A stretch of DNA of 64,000 nucleotides, taken from Ampelocalamus luodianensis. Lineage: Eukaryota; Streptophyta; Magnoliopsida; Poales; Poaceae. The notes beneath the pieces were generated by a model. The model was not told the origin of the DNA. It searched no databases and saw only the letters and a program-made list of their open reading frames with translations. The DNA is taken from NCBI GenBank assembly GCA_036346255.1, contig CM070629.1, positions 811,001-875,000 on the forward strand, written 5' to 3'. Positions 22,444 to 33,044 of the stretch are shown here, piece by piece. Each line of letters starts with the position of its first letter. Position 1 is the stretch's first letter. The position numbers were made by a program, and so were the translations under genes.

Positions 22444-22710
22444 TGTTAGGAAACCGGGCCGGGACGGGGAGTCCCGCCGAGTGAGCTCCTCATCTCAAAC
22501 CCTGAAGGTCGTAGCGCATAAATAGGGGGTGCTATTCATTGTAATTGATTGATCGATGGATGAAGGAATAAAGAGAAGCAAGAAGTCCCCCTACATCTCT
22601 GTGTTCTATCTCTTATTCTGTTCTTGTGTTCATACATTGTTCTTACGATTCTGTGTATTGTCTACGAGGTAATCGCTCGGACTGGACTCGCCAGCGACGG
22701 TTCCTCAACA
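22444..22710 (+). repeat. 5' LTR of the Copia element
   Basis: Begins TGTTAGGAAACCGGG and ends GGTTCCTCAACA. From 22518 to the end (193 bp) it is identical to the 3' LTR; the first 74 bp differ by many substitutions and indels. The TATA region reads GCATAAATAG here but CTATAAATAG in the 3' LTR, so the promoter of this copy has a weakened TATA box. Confidence 0.95.
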
Positions 22711-22725
22711 CGTTATCAGCACGAT
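22711..22725 (+). other. Putative primer-binding site
   Basis: CGTTATCAGCACGAT directly follows the 5' LTR. TTATCAGCACG-type sites next to a Copia 5' LTR are common in plants and are thought to pair with an internal part of initiator tRNA-Met. Assigned by position and resemblance. Confidence 0.6.
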
Positions 22726-22989
22726 CGACTCTCCTCGCATCGAAAAGGTAACCGTCGATGAACGACACTCGTAGATTGAATCGTTTTTCTAGATCGCTTT
22801 CAATTCTGCAAATTTGGCTTTCTAGATTATTTTCTACGGTGCAAATTCACTCTGATTTACCGCGAGCCGACTTGAAGTCGCCAGCCAAGCTGATCGGTAG
22901 ATCGCATGAAAGAGCGGATGTTGATTGCATGGTAGATCGTTGCATGTCTAAGCATTACGTTGCATCGCTTCGCATGAACAGTACATCGA

Positions 22990-23860
22990 ATACATAAACA
23001 GTAAAACCGACGGCCCCGAACGGCCTGTCGACGCCCCCGCACGGGCTTACCCTTTTCCCCCGCTGTCGCCAGCCTGAAGCTGGGGCATCACCAATCATGG
23101 TGTCTCATGCTGGCTTGGAGCCGCCACCGATCTGCCGAGATCGGCCCTGACGGGCAATGGGCAAGCCGCGCCGCCAACTCGCGTCGTGCTCGCACACGGA
23201 GCCGCGCCACCGCGACGGCGCCTCGCCTCGCGGCGCCGTGCCGCACGACGACCACCTCGCGCCGCTAAGCCGCCACACACCTCGGGGAAGAGAAAGGCGC
23301 GCCTCGCTCGCGGCCGCCCCCGCACGCCATCGCACCACCACCGGAGCGACCAACACGGCCGAACCGACAGCACGCACCGTCGCGACCAAAAGAAATAGAG
23401 AAATAAAAAGCGGGGAGGAGATGTGCTCGCGCCGCCGCCGCGCACCACCAAAGACGGCGCCGCTAGCCCCGCCGCCTCCCACATGGCGCCGGAGAAACCC
23501 CGCCGCCGCTTGTGCTTGAAGCCGCCGGCCGCGTCGGCCGGCACCGCGCGACGCTCTCGGGTTGCGCTGTATGCGCCATCGCTCGTATCGCAGACGGCAA
23601 GCGCGCGCCGCGCCAACCGCCAAAGCGATCGCCTCGCCCTTGAAGCGCCGCTCGCCGGCCGCCGCCGCCTACATGGCACCGCCGCCCACGAGCCGCGCCT
23701 CGCGGCAAGCCGCGTGCCACGCCGCATGGCCTCGCCCGCATGGCCGCCCCATGGCCGCACCCGCCCGCCGCGTCGTCGCCGCCCCGCCGCGCACGGTATC
23801 GCCGCCGCCGGTCCCGCCGACCTCGCGCGCCGCCGGCTCTGAGAACAGGGTTGGGGAACC
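22990..23860 (+). other. GC-rich internal block of the Copia element
   Basis: About 860 bp of very GC-rich, CpG-rich sequence between AT-rich flanks. Long frames exist on both strands (for example 23095-23955 minus) but their products are arginine/alanine-rich without domains, the usual effect of high GC. It lies between the leader and the gag remnant, so it could be a captured host first exon or promoter, or an expanded untranslated leader. Confidence 0.5.
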
Positions 23861-24639
23861 CTAAAAATTCCCCACCCCTTTTTGATCGGGCCACATGGGC
23901 CGAGATGGGCTGTAAGGACATGGCCGAATAAATGGACCGGAAAGGGGTAGCCCAACCAGAAAGAAAGGCCTGGCCAAAGGAAATCCTGAAAAAGAAAAGA
24001 GGAGCCCGGCTAAGGATTTCGGGAGTAAGAAAAAAAAGGGGGGGGATAAAACCGGAAAAAGGGCAAGGCAAATTTGCAAAAGGACCCTCGACATTTTGAA
24101 AATTACGAGAATTTCTTTGCGAATAAGGGAATTTTGCGGCAAACCCCCCTGAAATTGGAAAATTACGCGAATTTTCTCAGAACTGAAATTTTACGTGTTA
24201 ACCCCTGGAAATTGCAGAGTTCGCCGAAAAGTCATTTTTCCAGTAGAAAAGGGCCTCGGGAATTCATTGTTTTGTATATTTTTGAACTTTGAAGCATGTT
24301 TAACTTTGTTATTGTTGTTTCTATGCAATTTATTTATTGTATTTACTGTTTTGATTATCTGTGATTGTTTATATTGCTTTTAATCACTGAAAATAGCAGT
24401 AAATCATGAAAAATGCATAGAAAAATACGGGAATACGAACCTGAAGTTCGATGAGCATTATGAGAATTTTGCAACTATTTTATGCAGATTACTAGCAGTA
24501 ATCCTTTGAACTTTTGCATGAATATGAATATGACTGGCATCACGAACCAGTAGTTCGAAGAACTGACCCAGTATGGCCAGAATTTGTATAGAATTTATAT
24601 CAGTCTCCAATTTTGTGGTAATGCAACTACGGATGAGCA

Positions 24640-24935
24640 GAAGATCGAGAAGACTCTCTACCTTTCACCCAAACGCGGTGCAATCCGCACGCAACTATCG
24701 TCAATACGGTTACAAGTAGTATGCCGAATTAATTGACATCATGCAAGTTGCGAAAACTCAAGATGATGTTCTAAGAAAGAACTACATCTCGCAGCCACCT
24801 AATAGCAATATTGGCCATGAAGCCACTACTAGCAGCTACAAGGTGATGAAGCCTCTCACGAATGAGAGGAGCCAGAAGGGTAAGGTAGTGCATCGCACGT
24901 TATTGATGCTTTTCAGTCCAAGAAAAAAAGGCAAA
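24640..24935 (+). pseudogene. Copia gag remnant
   Basis: A frame with FHPNAVQSARNYRQYGY, then a TAG, then YAELIDIMQVAKTQDDVLRK and NYISQPPNSN matches the Copia gag (UBN2-like) region, where family members read TFHPSN...Y.ELI..LLVAEQNNELL.KNH. Interrupted by stops and partly shifted. Its normal role is forming virus-like particles. Confidence 0.7.
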
Positions 24936-25374
24936 TGATAGCATGAGGCACACCTCGCCATTGCAGGCACAGAGGATTCACATCCATTAGTTACACTTAT
25001 GAATGTGGACGACCCGATGCGACCCCATCATCCCTCCTTTGGACATCGCGTGCGCGCTTGTAGCGCCAAGAGAGAAGATCGCGCATGAAGTCGATTGAGG
25101 CAGAAGTTCCTGAATACTTCGCCTATTAGATCTAGTGCACACATTGCAATCAGATCTTTTATATAAACTTGCAGTTTGTAATTGAAGCAGAATTTTGAAT
25201 TATTGAATAATGGTTGCAAGCTCTAGGAGAGCAAAGCATTAAATTCTTATTATGAGTCCTGCAAGACTTATTTTCCCGTCTTTATAATAGCAAGTTATGT
25301 TCTGATATTTGAAATATTTTATTTATGTGTTGCTTGCTTTCTGCTACATATTAATAAAGTACATTATATTAGAA

Positions 25375-25704
25375 CGCGTGTGGCGCCCTATGGAGGAAGT
25401 GTGCTTAGCAGGTAGCGGCACAACGAATACCATCCTGAGAGAAACGGAATTTTTCCAGTCGATCAGCAAGAATGCTGGTAGTCTTACGACAATCGCAGGC
25501 AGCGATACTTGTATAATAGGCTCAGGAAGGGTCATAATTATACTCCCAATGGGCACAACTTTGGTCATTGAAGAAGACTTGTTGTACCCAGAATCGACTA
25601 GAACTCTCAAGGATATTTGCGCTAACAGTTTCCATGTAGAGACTGAAGAAGAGTATGGTACAGAATACCTGCTCACTACAAAGCGTGAAGAAAGTGAAAA
25701 ATAG
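25375..25704 (+). pseudogene. Copia protease remnant lacking the catalytic aspartate
   Basis: Reads VCLAGSGTTNTILRE...GSLTTIAGSDTCIIGSGRV...TLKDICANSF. In active Copia proteases the motif is a D-S-G-(C/T)-T; here the aspartate codon (GAT) has become GGT, giving GSGTT. Processing activity should be lost. The rest of the domain is open to 25702. Confidence 0.8.
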
Positions 25705-25799
25705 CATTAGAATGTCTTCCTTCATATGAAACTGGGCTATACTACACTAATATTAAGGCACCTGCAGCCTATACTGCCCTGAAAACCTTATTTAGAAGC

Positions 25800-26703
25800 T
25801 CTGAACTTATCTATCTCTGGCATGATAGATTATGCCGTCTAGGTCTTAGGATAATGAGAGATATAATTAACAATTCACAGGGACATAATATGAATATAAA
25901 GAATTTCCCGAATCTGGAAGATTTTGTGTGCCCTGCATGTGCCACCGGGAAATTAATTATTAGACTTTTGCTCTGAAAGCGAATGATGAAGTCCTGTATT
26001 CCTGGACCGTATCCAGGGAGATTTTTGCGGTCCTATACAGCCCCTGTAAGGGTCAATTAGGCATTTTATAGTGCTCATCAATGCTTCCTCGGAATGGTCG
26101 CACGTATGTTTATTGTCTACGAGAAACCATGCTTTTGCAAAGCCAATCTCGCAGATAATTAAATTAGAAATATTTTCCCTGATCATCATATGAAGTCCAC
26201 CTGAATGGACAACGTCGGAGAATTTACTTCGAAAGCATTTGATGATTATTGCATGAAAATGGGAATTAAAAGTTGAGCATTACATCGCATATCCACACCC
26301 AGAATGGACTAGCAGAACTTTGAAGAATTGTAATTTACCAACTATATGTTGGGGACACGCAGTCCTGCTCGTAGCAACTCTCATCAATTTTAGACCGTCG
26401 GCCTATAACATCCATCCAATTATGCAACTAGCGCAAGGGTCAGTACTGAAAACTCCTCATCTTCGCAGGTTTGGTTGCAAGGGTTATATACCTATACCAC
26501 CACCGCAGCGAACTGAAATGGGTATTCTCCGAAAGTCTGGGATATACGTTGGTTATGAGACAGCATCCATAATCAAGTATTTGGACCATATGACTGGAGA
26601 TTTGTATAATGCCCGATTCGCTGATAGTACATTAGATGAGGATAGTTTCCCGTCATTAGGGGGAGGAAATCAACCCTTGATGATAATGTCGGGAAATAAT
26701 TGA
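25800..26703 (+). pseudogene. Copia integrase remnant
   Basis: The zinc-finger half is recognisable (LWHDRLCRLG...CPACATGKL at about 25815-25955), followed by the core with many stops. From 26320 to 26700 a frame reads CWGHAVLLVATLINFRPS...LRRFGCKGYIPIPPPQRTEM and GIYVGYETASIIKYLD, the C-terminal part of Copia integrases. At least three frame changes occur. Not functional. Confidence 0.75.
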
Positions 26704-27489
26704 AGTCTAGAAGACAACTGAAATCTATGCATATGACCCGCGCACTAGTGAAGCAAATAGAGAAGTCCAGAAGATATTTGCGATCGTAAGATAATTGAAT
26801 CAAGTCTAGAAAACAATTGAAGTCCGAAGATAATTGATTTGCAAGTATTAGCGAATCAACCGCGGACTACTTTAGTGATTTGAAGAGCGTGAATAAGTAG
26901 CATTTGCACGCAAGCAATGCAGGAGAGGTTGAAATACCATTGAAGGTATCCTAATCCCGTCCGAGGCCTCGGAATAAAGGCGAGAACTCCGGTCCTCGAA
27001 TCCGGCAACCGGGGGGCGCTGGTGAAAAAGGATAAGAAGGACTTGACACGGCCGATCACCAAGTGCCCGAACCGGAAGGGTAGCGCTTGAGACGACATCT
27101 GTATGGAACCTTCAGAAAAGGCATACTAGAATTGAACATCCCCATGAAGGGAGACATCAGCATGGATGTGTGCGCACACATCGGAGCTGAAAAACTAAAG
27201 GGACTTGCCCCGCAATTGGAAGCAGCGGTGAGCAAGTAGAAGCATTAGAAGAATCGCCCTTTGAAGAAATAGTTATAAACTTTATGACCTCGGGAGAACC
27301 TTTGAATATGACAACAGCCAATGTTGACATTTACTTTGCAAAGAAACTTGCCACAATCATCAATCTTGATTCAGAGCCTGCATCGCTCGCTGAATGAAAG
27401 AAAAGATCAGATTGAGAAGATTGAGAGAAGGCAATAGAAACTGTATTATTCTCTCCGAATAAAAGAAAGACGTTTGGGCCTGTAAGCCG

Positions 27490-28480
27490 CACGTCTCCCC
27501 CCTGTGCACCCCGTAGGGTATAAGTGGGTATTTGTTCGAAAGAGAAATAAAAAGAAGCAATGCTTGTTGCACAAGTTTTCACTGAACATCCAGGAGATGA
27601 TTATGAAGAAACATATTCCCTGGTCATGGGCGGAACTCCCTTTAAATATTTATCTCAATGGCAGTGAACTTGAAGTTAGAAGTGAAATTGATGGATAGGG
27701 TACCAGCATACCTTTATGAAATATTGGATTCAGACATTTATATGAAGATACCTGAATGTATCACTGTCCCGAACCAAAATAGAGCAAATAGAAATATATA
27801 CAGTGTGAAACTCAGAAAGTCATTGTACGAACTTAAGCAATCAGGCAGAATGTGGTATAATCGCTTGAAGCGACTTTCTATGCAAGAAAGGCTACACAAG
27901 CAATGAGAATAATCTCTGTGTATTTATACGACGATCCCAGAATGGATTTTGTATAATCTCAGTGTATGAAGATGATCTGAATATCATCGGAACCCTGAAG
28001 GATATTAAGAAAGCAAGCTCTTACAGAGTCGGGCAGAAATGAAAGGTTTGGGTAAAACCAAATATTGCTTAGGCTTGCGGCTTGAGCATGCCCACGAAGG
28101 GATATTAATGCATCATCAGCCTACACTCAGAAGGTGTTAGAAAGGTTCGACTTTGCGAAGGCATACCCTTTGAAAGTGCCAATGGTCGGGAGATCTTTGC
28201 AGCAAGACAAAGACCCGTATAGACCTAGAAAAGAGGGGGAGGAAGTCCTGGGACCGGAATTCCCATATTTAAGTGTGATAGAAACACTCATGTATTGAAC
28301 AAATCAGTACTAGACCGGGCATTGCATTTGCCGTGAACCTATTAGCAAGGTATAGTACGAAACCTACCAAAGGCATTGGCGAGGAACGAAGGACATCTTC
28401 CGATACCTCCAAGGAAGCAAAGAACTTGGTGCATTCTCTGAAAGAACTAAGACTTAACTATGAATGGCAATGCGATAATG
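27490..28480 (+). pseudogene. Copia reverse transcriptase remnant with YEDD in place of YVDD
   Basis: Fragments in changing frames: GYKWVFVRKRNKK, then IYMKIPECITVPN, YSVKLRKSLYELKQSGRMWYNRL, and VYEDDLNIIGT. The catalytic box at 27964-27975 is TAT GAA GAT GAT, so the usual valine of YVDD is glutamate. Multiple stops separate the pieces. Confidence 0.8.
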
Positions 28481-28559
28481 GGTACTTGTAGGACCCATAT
28501 ACACCAAATAGCAAGCAGGCTATGTATTCCTATGTGGTAGAACCGCAATTCCATGAAAA

Positions 28560-28975
28560 TCATCTAAGCAGAGTCTTGTATCGACTTCGACGAACCACTC
28601 GGAAATAATAGCATTATACGAGGCCTCACGAGAATGTGTTTGGCTTCAGCGGATGATTCACCACATCCAGCAGTCATGTGGATTGAATGTCGCACTAACC
28701 CCCACTATTATCTATGAAGATAAATGCAGCTTGTGTTGCACAAATGCAGATGGGTTATGTGAAGAATCCCCTCACAAAGTATATCAACCACAAGTTCTTC
28801 TATGCTCATGGAATGCAAAAGATGGACGAAATTAAGGTACTGCATACCAAGTCATGTGAAAATCTTGCAGATTTGTTCACTAAGTCACTTCCAGCATCTA
28901 ACTTTGAAAGGTGCATATGTGGAAATTAGAATGATGAGACTTAGAGAAGTGCAGAATTCAGGGGGAGAATCTTCA
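28560..28975 (+). pseudogene. Copia RNase H remnant
   Basis: Contains STSTNHSEIIALYEASRECV with WLQRMIHHIQ, then YINHKFFYAHGMQK and LHTKSCENLADLFTKSLPAS, matching the end of Copia polyproteins (ST.HSE..AL.EA..E..WL; ADI.TK.L). One frame change lies near 28730. Confidence 0.8.
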
Positions 28976-29223
28976 CAAACTCATTACTAAAGCTTGATCA
29001 CGAAGATCGAGTACCCAAAGAGCAAATCCTGAAGATTAAATGAAATTGGGTGGATTGTACTCTTTTTCCCTTGACGAGTTTTCCTGAAGTTTCTCGGCTA
29101 AGGTTTTTAATGAGGCAATTCGTGCAGCATAGCAGAACATGATTCATGTACTCTTTCTCCAAATTTTTCCCACTGGGTTTTTATGGAGTTTTGACGAGGC
29201 ATGGGCATGAAGGATGAGTGCCC

Positions 29224-29232
29224 AAGGGGGAG
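29224..29232 (+). other. Polypurine tract
   Basis: AAGGGGGAG immediately before the TG of the 3' LTR, the expected primer for plus-strand synthesis. Confidence 0.85.
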
Positions 29233-29505
29233 TGTTAGGAAACCGGGCCCAGGACCAGGAGTCCTGGCCCAAGGTGGGCTCCTCATCCCAAACCCTAGAA
29301 GGGTCGTAGCCTATAAATAGGGGGTGCTATTCATTGTAATTGATTGATCGATGGATGAAGGAATAAAGAGAAGCAAGAAGTCCCCCTACATCTCTGTGTT
29401 CTATCTCTTATTCTGTTCTTGTGTTCATACATTGTTCTTACGATTCTGTGTATTGTCTACGAGGTAATCGCTCGGACTGGACTCGCCAGCGACGGTTCCT
29501 CAACA
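29233..29505 (+). repeat. 3' LTR of the Copia element
   Basis: 273 bp, TGTTAGG...CTCAACA, with a good CTATAAATAG TATA box at 29311-29320. It is identical to the 5' LTR over its last 193 bp (29313-29505). It is followed by the target duplication AAAAG. Confidence 0.95.
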
Positions 29506-29510
29506 AAAAG

Positions 29511-31130
29511 AAAAGAAACAGGTACGTTGAGGTAGCAGCGCAGCGGTGGTAACTCATGGCGTTTGTGTTTACCTTGAGTGGGGTTCCAAATAATTGCTAT
29601 AAAGACAAGAATGGGTGTGATTTCCCTATAGATTGATCGCCGCACGTTGTACCCTCGCCATGGCAAAAAAATTGCTAATGGGATTGGTTGTTGCTGTGCC
29701 TGTACATGGTCCTGGGAAAACAACAAGCGAACCACCGCTGGGATAAGATCATGCGTATATCCCCCTAAATCGCGCCTGTATATGGCACAGAAATCTCTGA
29801 TGCAGATTCTCAGCACGACGCGTTTCAATTATGTCCGTTTTTTATTTTGGCATTTCTAAATTACTAGTAGCTTACTATGACATTGGATTCACTATAAAGA
29901 CCTGCTGTTTATAACTCTCTGAAGAGCAACCATGTCTAGAGCAAACCTGAAATGGTAGAAAACCATATAACACGTAAATTACGATCAGTTATGTACAATT
30001 TTGAACTTCTCTAGCTATTTTGAAGAGAAGTTACAAACCTGACAGCCGTATATACTTCTCAAGCTATATAAATGGTCATTACGCCGTGTATCCTCAATTG
30101 GAATGATATATCATATTGTTCTGACGGATAGACTGACTACATTATATATAATGCAGTCAATGCATTTTATTTATGAAAGATAAACATGTAAAACCCCTTC
30201 TTCTTTTTTTTTTTGGCTCATATAGATCAATTGGTTTGTTCTCACTTCGTGATGTGCATGACATGAGTCGTTTTCATGTACATTTTGCCCCATCAGACAC
30301 GTCCTGTGCACCTATTTAGTATTTATTCCTTTGGTTTTTGCACAGTGCGTGATATCGTCATCCATATCTTCTTCGTAGATCTGCAATATTTAGGAGGGCA
30401 ATGAGAATAAAACAGCACTGGACCTGTACTCACCAACAGATTGGGTTAGTATATATATCTGAACAGCAAAACGTACGATGAAAAAATGCCATGGAGAAAC
30501 GGAACAAGAACAACATTACAGTTGTGTATAGCACAAGCCAAGCAATAACAATGTTGTTGACCTCACTTGTGCCCTACATATTTTTTTCTTCCTTGGTTTT
30601 CTGTCACTAGCCGTATGTACCTGTCGCTTTGTACATTGGATGGATGGGAGGAACAGGTAGTTCAGTGGTAGCATTAGCTCAGCAGGAGAAACGGTCAAGT
30701 TTTGCCGGCCAAAGAAAAATGCCAAGTACTAATGTAGAAGAAAATGAAACAGTTGTGAGACCAGGCCACCTACCTGCAGGCAAGGACGGACCGACCTTTA
30801 ACAAGATGGATCAAGGTCTGACCACTTATTTGGACGCACGACTGCCATGATCTTAGTTTGTGTGATCTTTGATGCAAATAATTTCGAGGGTGGTGCAATA
30901 ATATTAATACCGGTAACTACTATGCCGTCCCAGTGTGCAAGTTTTGCAGTGCACTGCTGTCTGTCGATGACTGGAAGATATACATATACGGAGAAAGTAG
31001 CAAGTACTAGAGTTAAACATACCTAAGATCATGTTGCAAAAACTAATTGGACTGTGATTGTTGATATCATTACTCAGAAATCAGAATGGGAAATGTAGCT
31101 GCCTACACACAAAGAGATGCTACCACTGTC
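29511..31130. other. Intergenic, no gene recognised
   Basis: AT-rich with short frames only. T-tract at 30202-30214. Nothing with a domain or splice-consistent exon was found. Confidence 0.45.
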
Positions 31131-31134
31131 TTCT

Positions 31135-31583
31135 AGTCACAAAAACAAGTTATTTTGGAAACCGACACGGTCTTTAAAATAAAACTTTGACCATTAATTA
31201 CTATTCCATATTTGCCCATAGTCTCGGGAGTATCCGTTTTAATATATTTGTCCATTGTGAGAATCTAGTTATTGTAATTTTTCCTATCTCTACCCTACTT
31301 CAATGCTTTGAAAGAGGTTAAATGGTTGTAGTATGTCATTTAATAGAGGTATGTACGAGTTTATTTCTGTGGACAAATATAGCGAAACAAATGGGGTATT
31401 GTAATATATTTGTAAAACCCAATAAAATTATAATATTATGAAAGTATTTTTCGAGACGAATATACACGTATGATATTCACGTATCTATTCTAAATATTTA
31501 AAGAAACATCGATAGCTAGAGTTTCTAAAGTTTGACCGTACGTATTCCAAAACGACTTGTGTTTTGTGTGAGGGTGAGTGAGT
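31135..31583. mobile_element. Diverged Stowaway-like MITE, possibly with a nested element
   Basis: The left part reads TAGTCACAAAAACAAGTTATTTTGG and the right part, reverse-complemented, CACAAAACACAAGTCGTTTTGG, so the ends are imperfect inverted repeats; AAAGTTTGACC/AACTTTGACC also pair. The inner 31215-31400 segment has its own loosely inverted ends (TATTTGTCCA...TGGACAAATA), suggesting one MITE inside another. AGTATTTTTCGAGACGAAT recalls the eIF5B intron MITE, AGTATTTTTCGTGACAAAT. Confidence 0.65.
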
Positions 31584-32840
31584 ACTGCCAAAGAAACCTA
31601 TCTCCCTGTGACTTTATTGGGAAGGCGAATGAATCCGTCAATTAGCGTGCCATATTTTCTGGGTATTGTTGATCTCTTTCCTCTACCAGACCAGCACATT
31701 GATGTCAAATATACTACTACTAAATCTTGGTTATGAGGCAGCTTGTCCTAAAGTCAGCCCAGTCTAAAGGAAATCTCCATCTTTAAATGCTAAAGTGGGA
31801 GGACAGGAGTACATGTCTTATACGACCGATTCGCTCTCGTAGAAGATGCATGTCTCCTGACCACTACTACTACTTTATTAGATCACCTTTTTTTATTTTT
31901 TTCTCCCTCTGAGATTGAGCTTTACTAGTGCTGGATTAGCTATGAAAAGCAAGATTAGAAGCCAGCCATTAGTACTGTTTTAACTAACCAGCTGGTGAGA
32001 CCTACAAGTCAAAAGATTAGGACCAAGCTAGTGTTTTGTGTTATTTGTGTACAGCATGACATGGTTGCTGAATATTTGCAGCTGGTCCTGCAGGTATGCA
32101 AGGAACAGAGACAAGACACCAAACACAAAACCAAATGGAGGCTAGAAAGTAGAAAGTCAAGTAGGGAGGAGGCCAAGGCTGGTAAACGGAGAAGAGAATT
32201 AGTGCAGCCTTGCCATTTCCTGATGCTTGCTGTTAAAGACCTGGGCTTCCTGTGCAACCTAGGAGAAAGACTCGGAGCCCACCACCTCACAACACAGACA
32301 TACCAGATCTCCTAAATTAAGCCAAGGATTGATTAATTAGTTGGTTAGCACTGGTGCTAATTAAGCATAGAGACAACACTAGAACCGAAATCTCTAGCAT
32401 GACGCATTAATTAAAAGACAAAGACCAGCACCAACAACTAAAAACAACCAGAAACAACCAGGATAACTATCGGTCCTCCAATCAAAAGACCAAATATCAT
32501 CCACAGAAAAGAGAGAGAGAGAGAGAGAGAGAGAATGTGCAGATTAAAGGACTTTGATCCCGTTGGATGCAGGAATTTCACGAAGGTTGTATAAAAATTT
32601 GCCAAGAACCAGGACAATTGCCGTAAGATTTCCGCGAAATTCCTACGGGATTTCTCCGGAATTCGGAATAGGATCTCTAGAGATAATAAAAGTCAAAAAA
32701 GGGTAAACGCAAACGCCCCTTAGTTCCACCTCCTCCTCCACCAGACCAGAGACCACCACCCCCTCCTCCGTTCCACCCTCTCATCCCCCACCTCCCGACC
32801 CAAAACACGCTTCTTTTCTTCTTTCCTTCCTTCTCGCTCG
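31584..32840. other. PIP5K upstream region
   Basis: Non-coding. Contains a GA tract at about 32511-32534 and, close to the gene, C/T-rich sequence (32715-32890) typical of a grass promoter and leader. A 106-codon frame at 31995-32315 has no recognisable domain and is not supported. Confidence 0.45.
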
Positions 32841-32841
32841 C

Positions 32842-33044
32842 TTGCGTGTATCCAGTCATTACCTCTCTCTCTCTCTCCCTCTTTCCTCCAACAATGCCGC
32901 CGTGGAGGCAGCGCGCGTGCAGCCACCGGCGGTGCTAGATCCTCGGCCAAGCGCAGCAGCGCGCGCCAGAGCAAGAACCGGGACAGGGAGCTCGAGCGGC
33001 GGCGGCGAAGAAGAAGTTGTGGCTGGGACAGGCGGGCGCGCCCA
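32842..33044 (+). other. PIP5K GC-rich leader
   Basis: CTCTCT tract at about 32863-32885 then GC-rich sequence up to the start codon. Frames overlapping the MORN exon in other phases begin here but have no domain. Confidence 0.4.

Larger units (their letters stand above)
22444..29505 (+). mobile_element. Complete Copia LTR retrotransposon, coding region defective
   Basis: A 7062-bp element with TG...CA LTRs (267 and 273 bp), a primer-binding region after the 5' LTR, a purine tract before the 3' LTR and a perfect 5-bp target duplication AAAAG (22439-22443 and 29506-29510). The internal order is gag, protease, integrase, reverse transcriptase, RNase H, which is the Copia order. All domains are broken by stops and frameshifts, and key residues are gone (protease aspartate, second residue of YVDD). 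It can transpose only with proteins from another copy. Between 23000 and 23850 it has a very GC-rich stretch unlike the rest of the element. Confidence 0.95.

Noticed and set aside
23095..23955. 286-codon minus-strand frame inside the Copia element
   Set aside because: Arginine/alanine-rich with no domain; open because of high GC, as are overlapping frames on the other strand.
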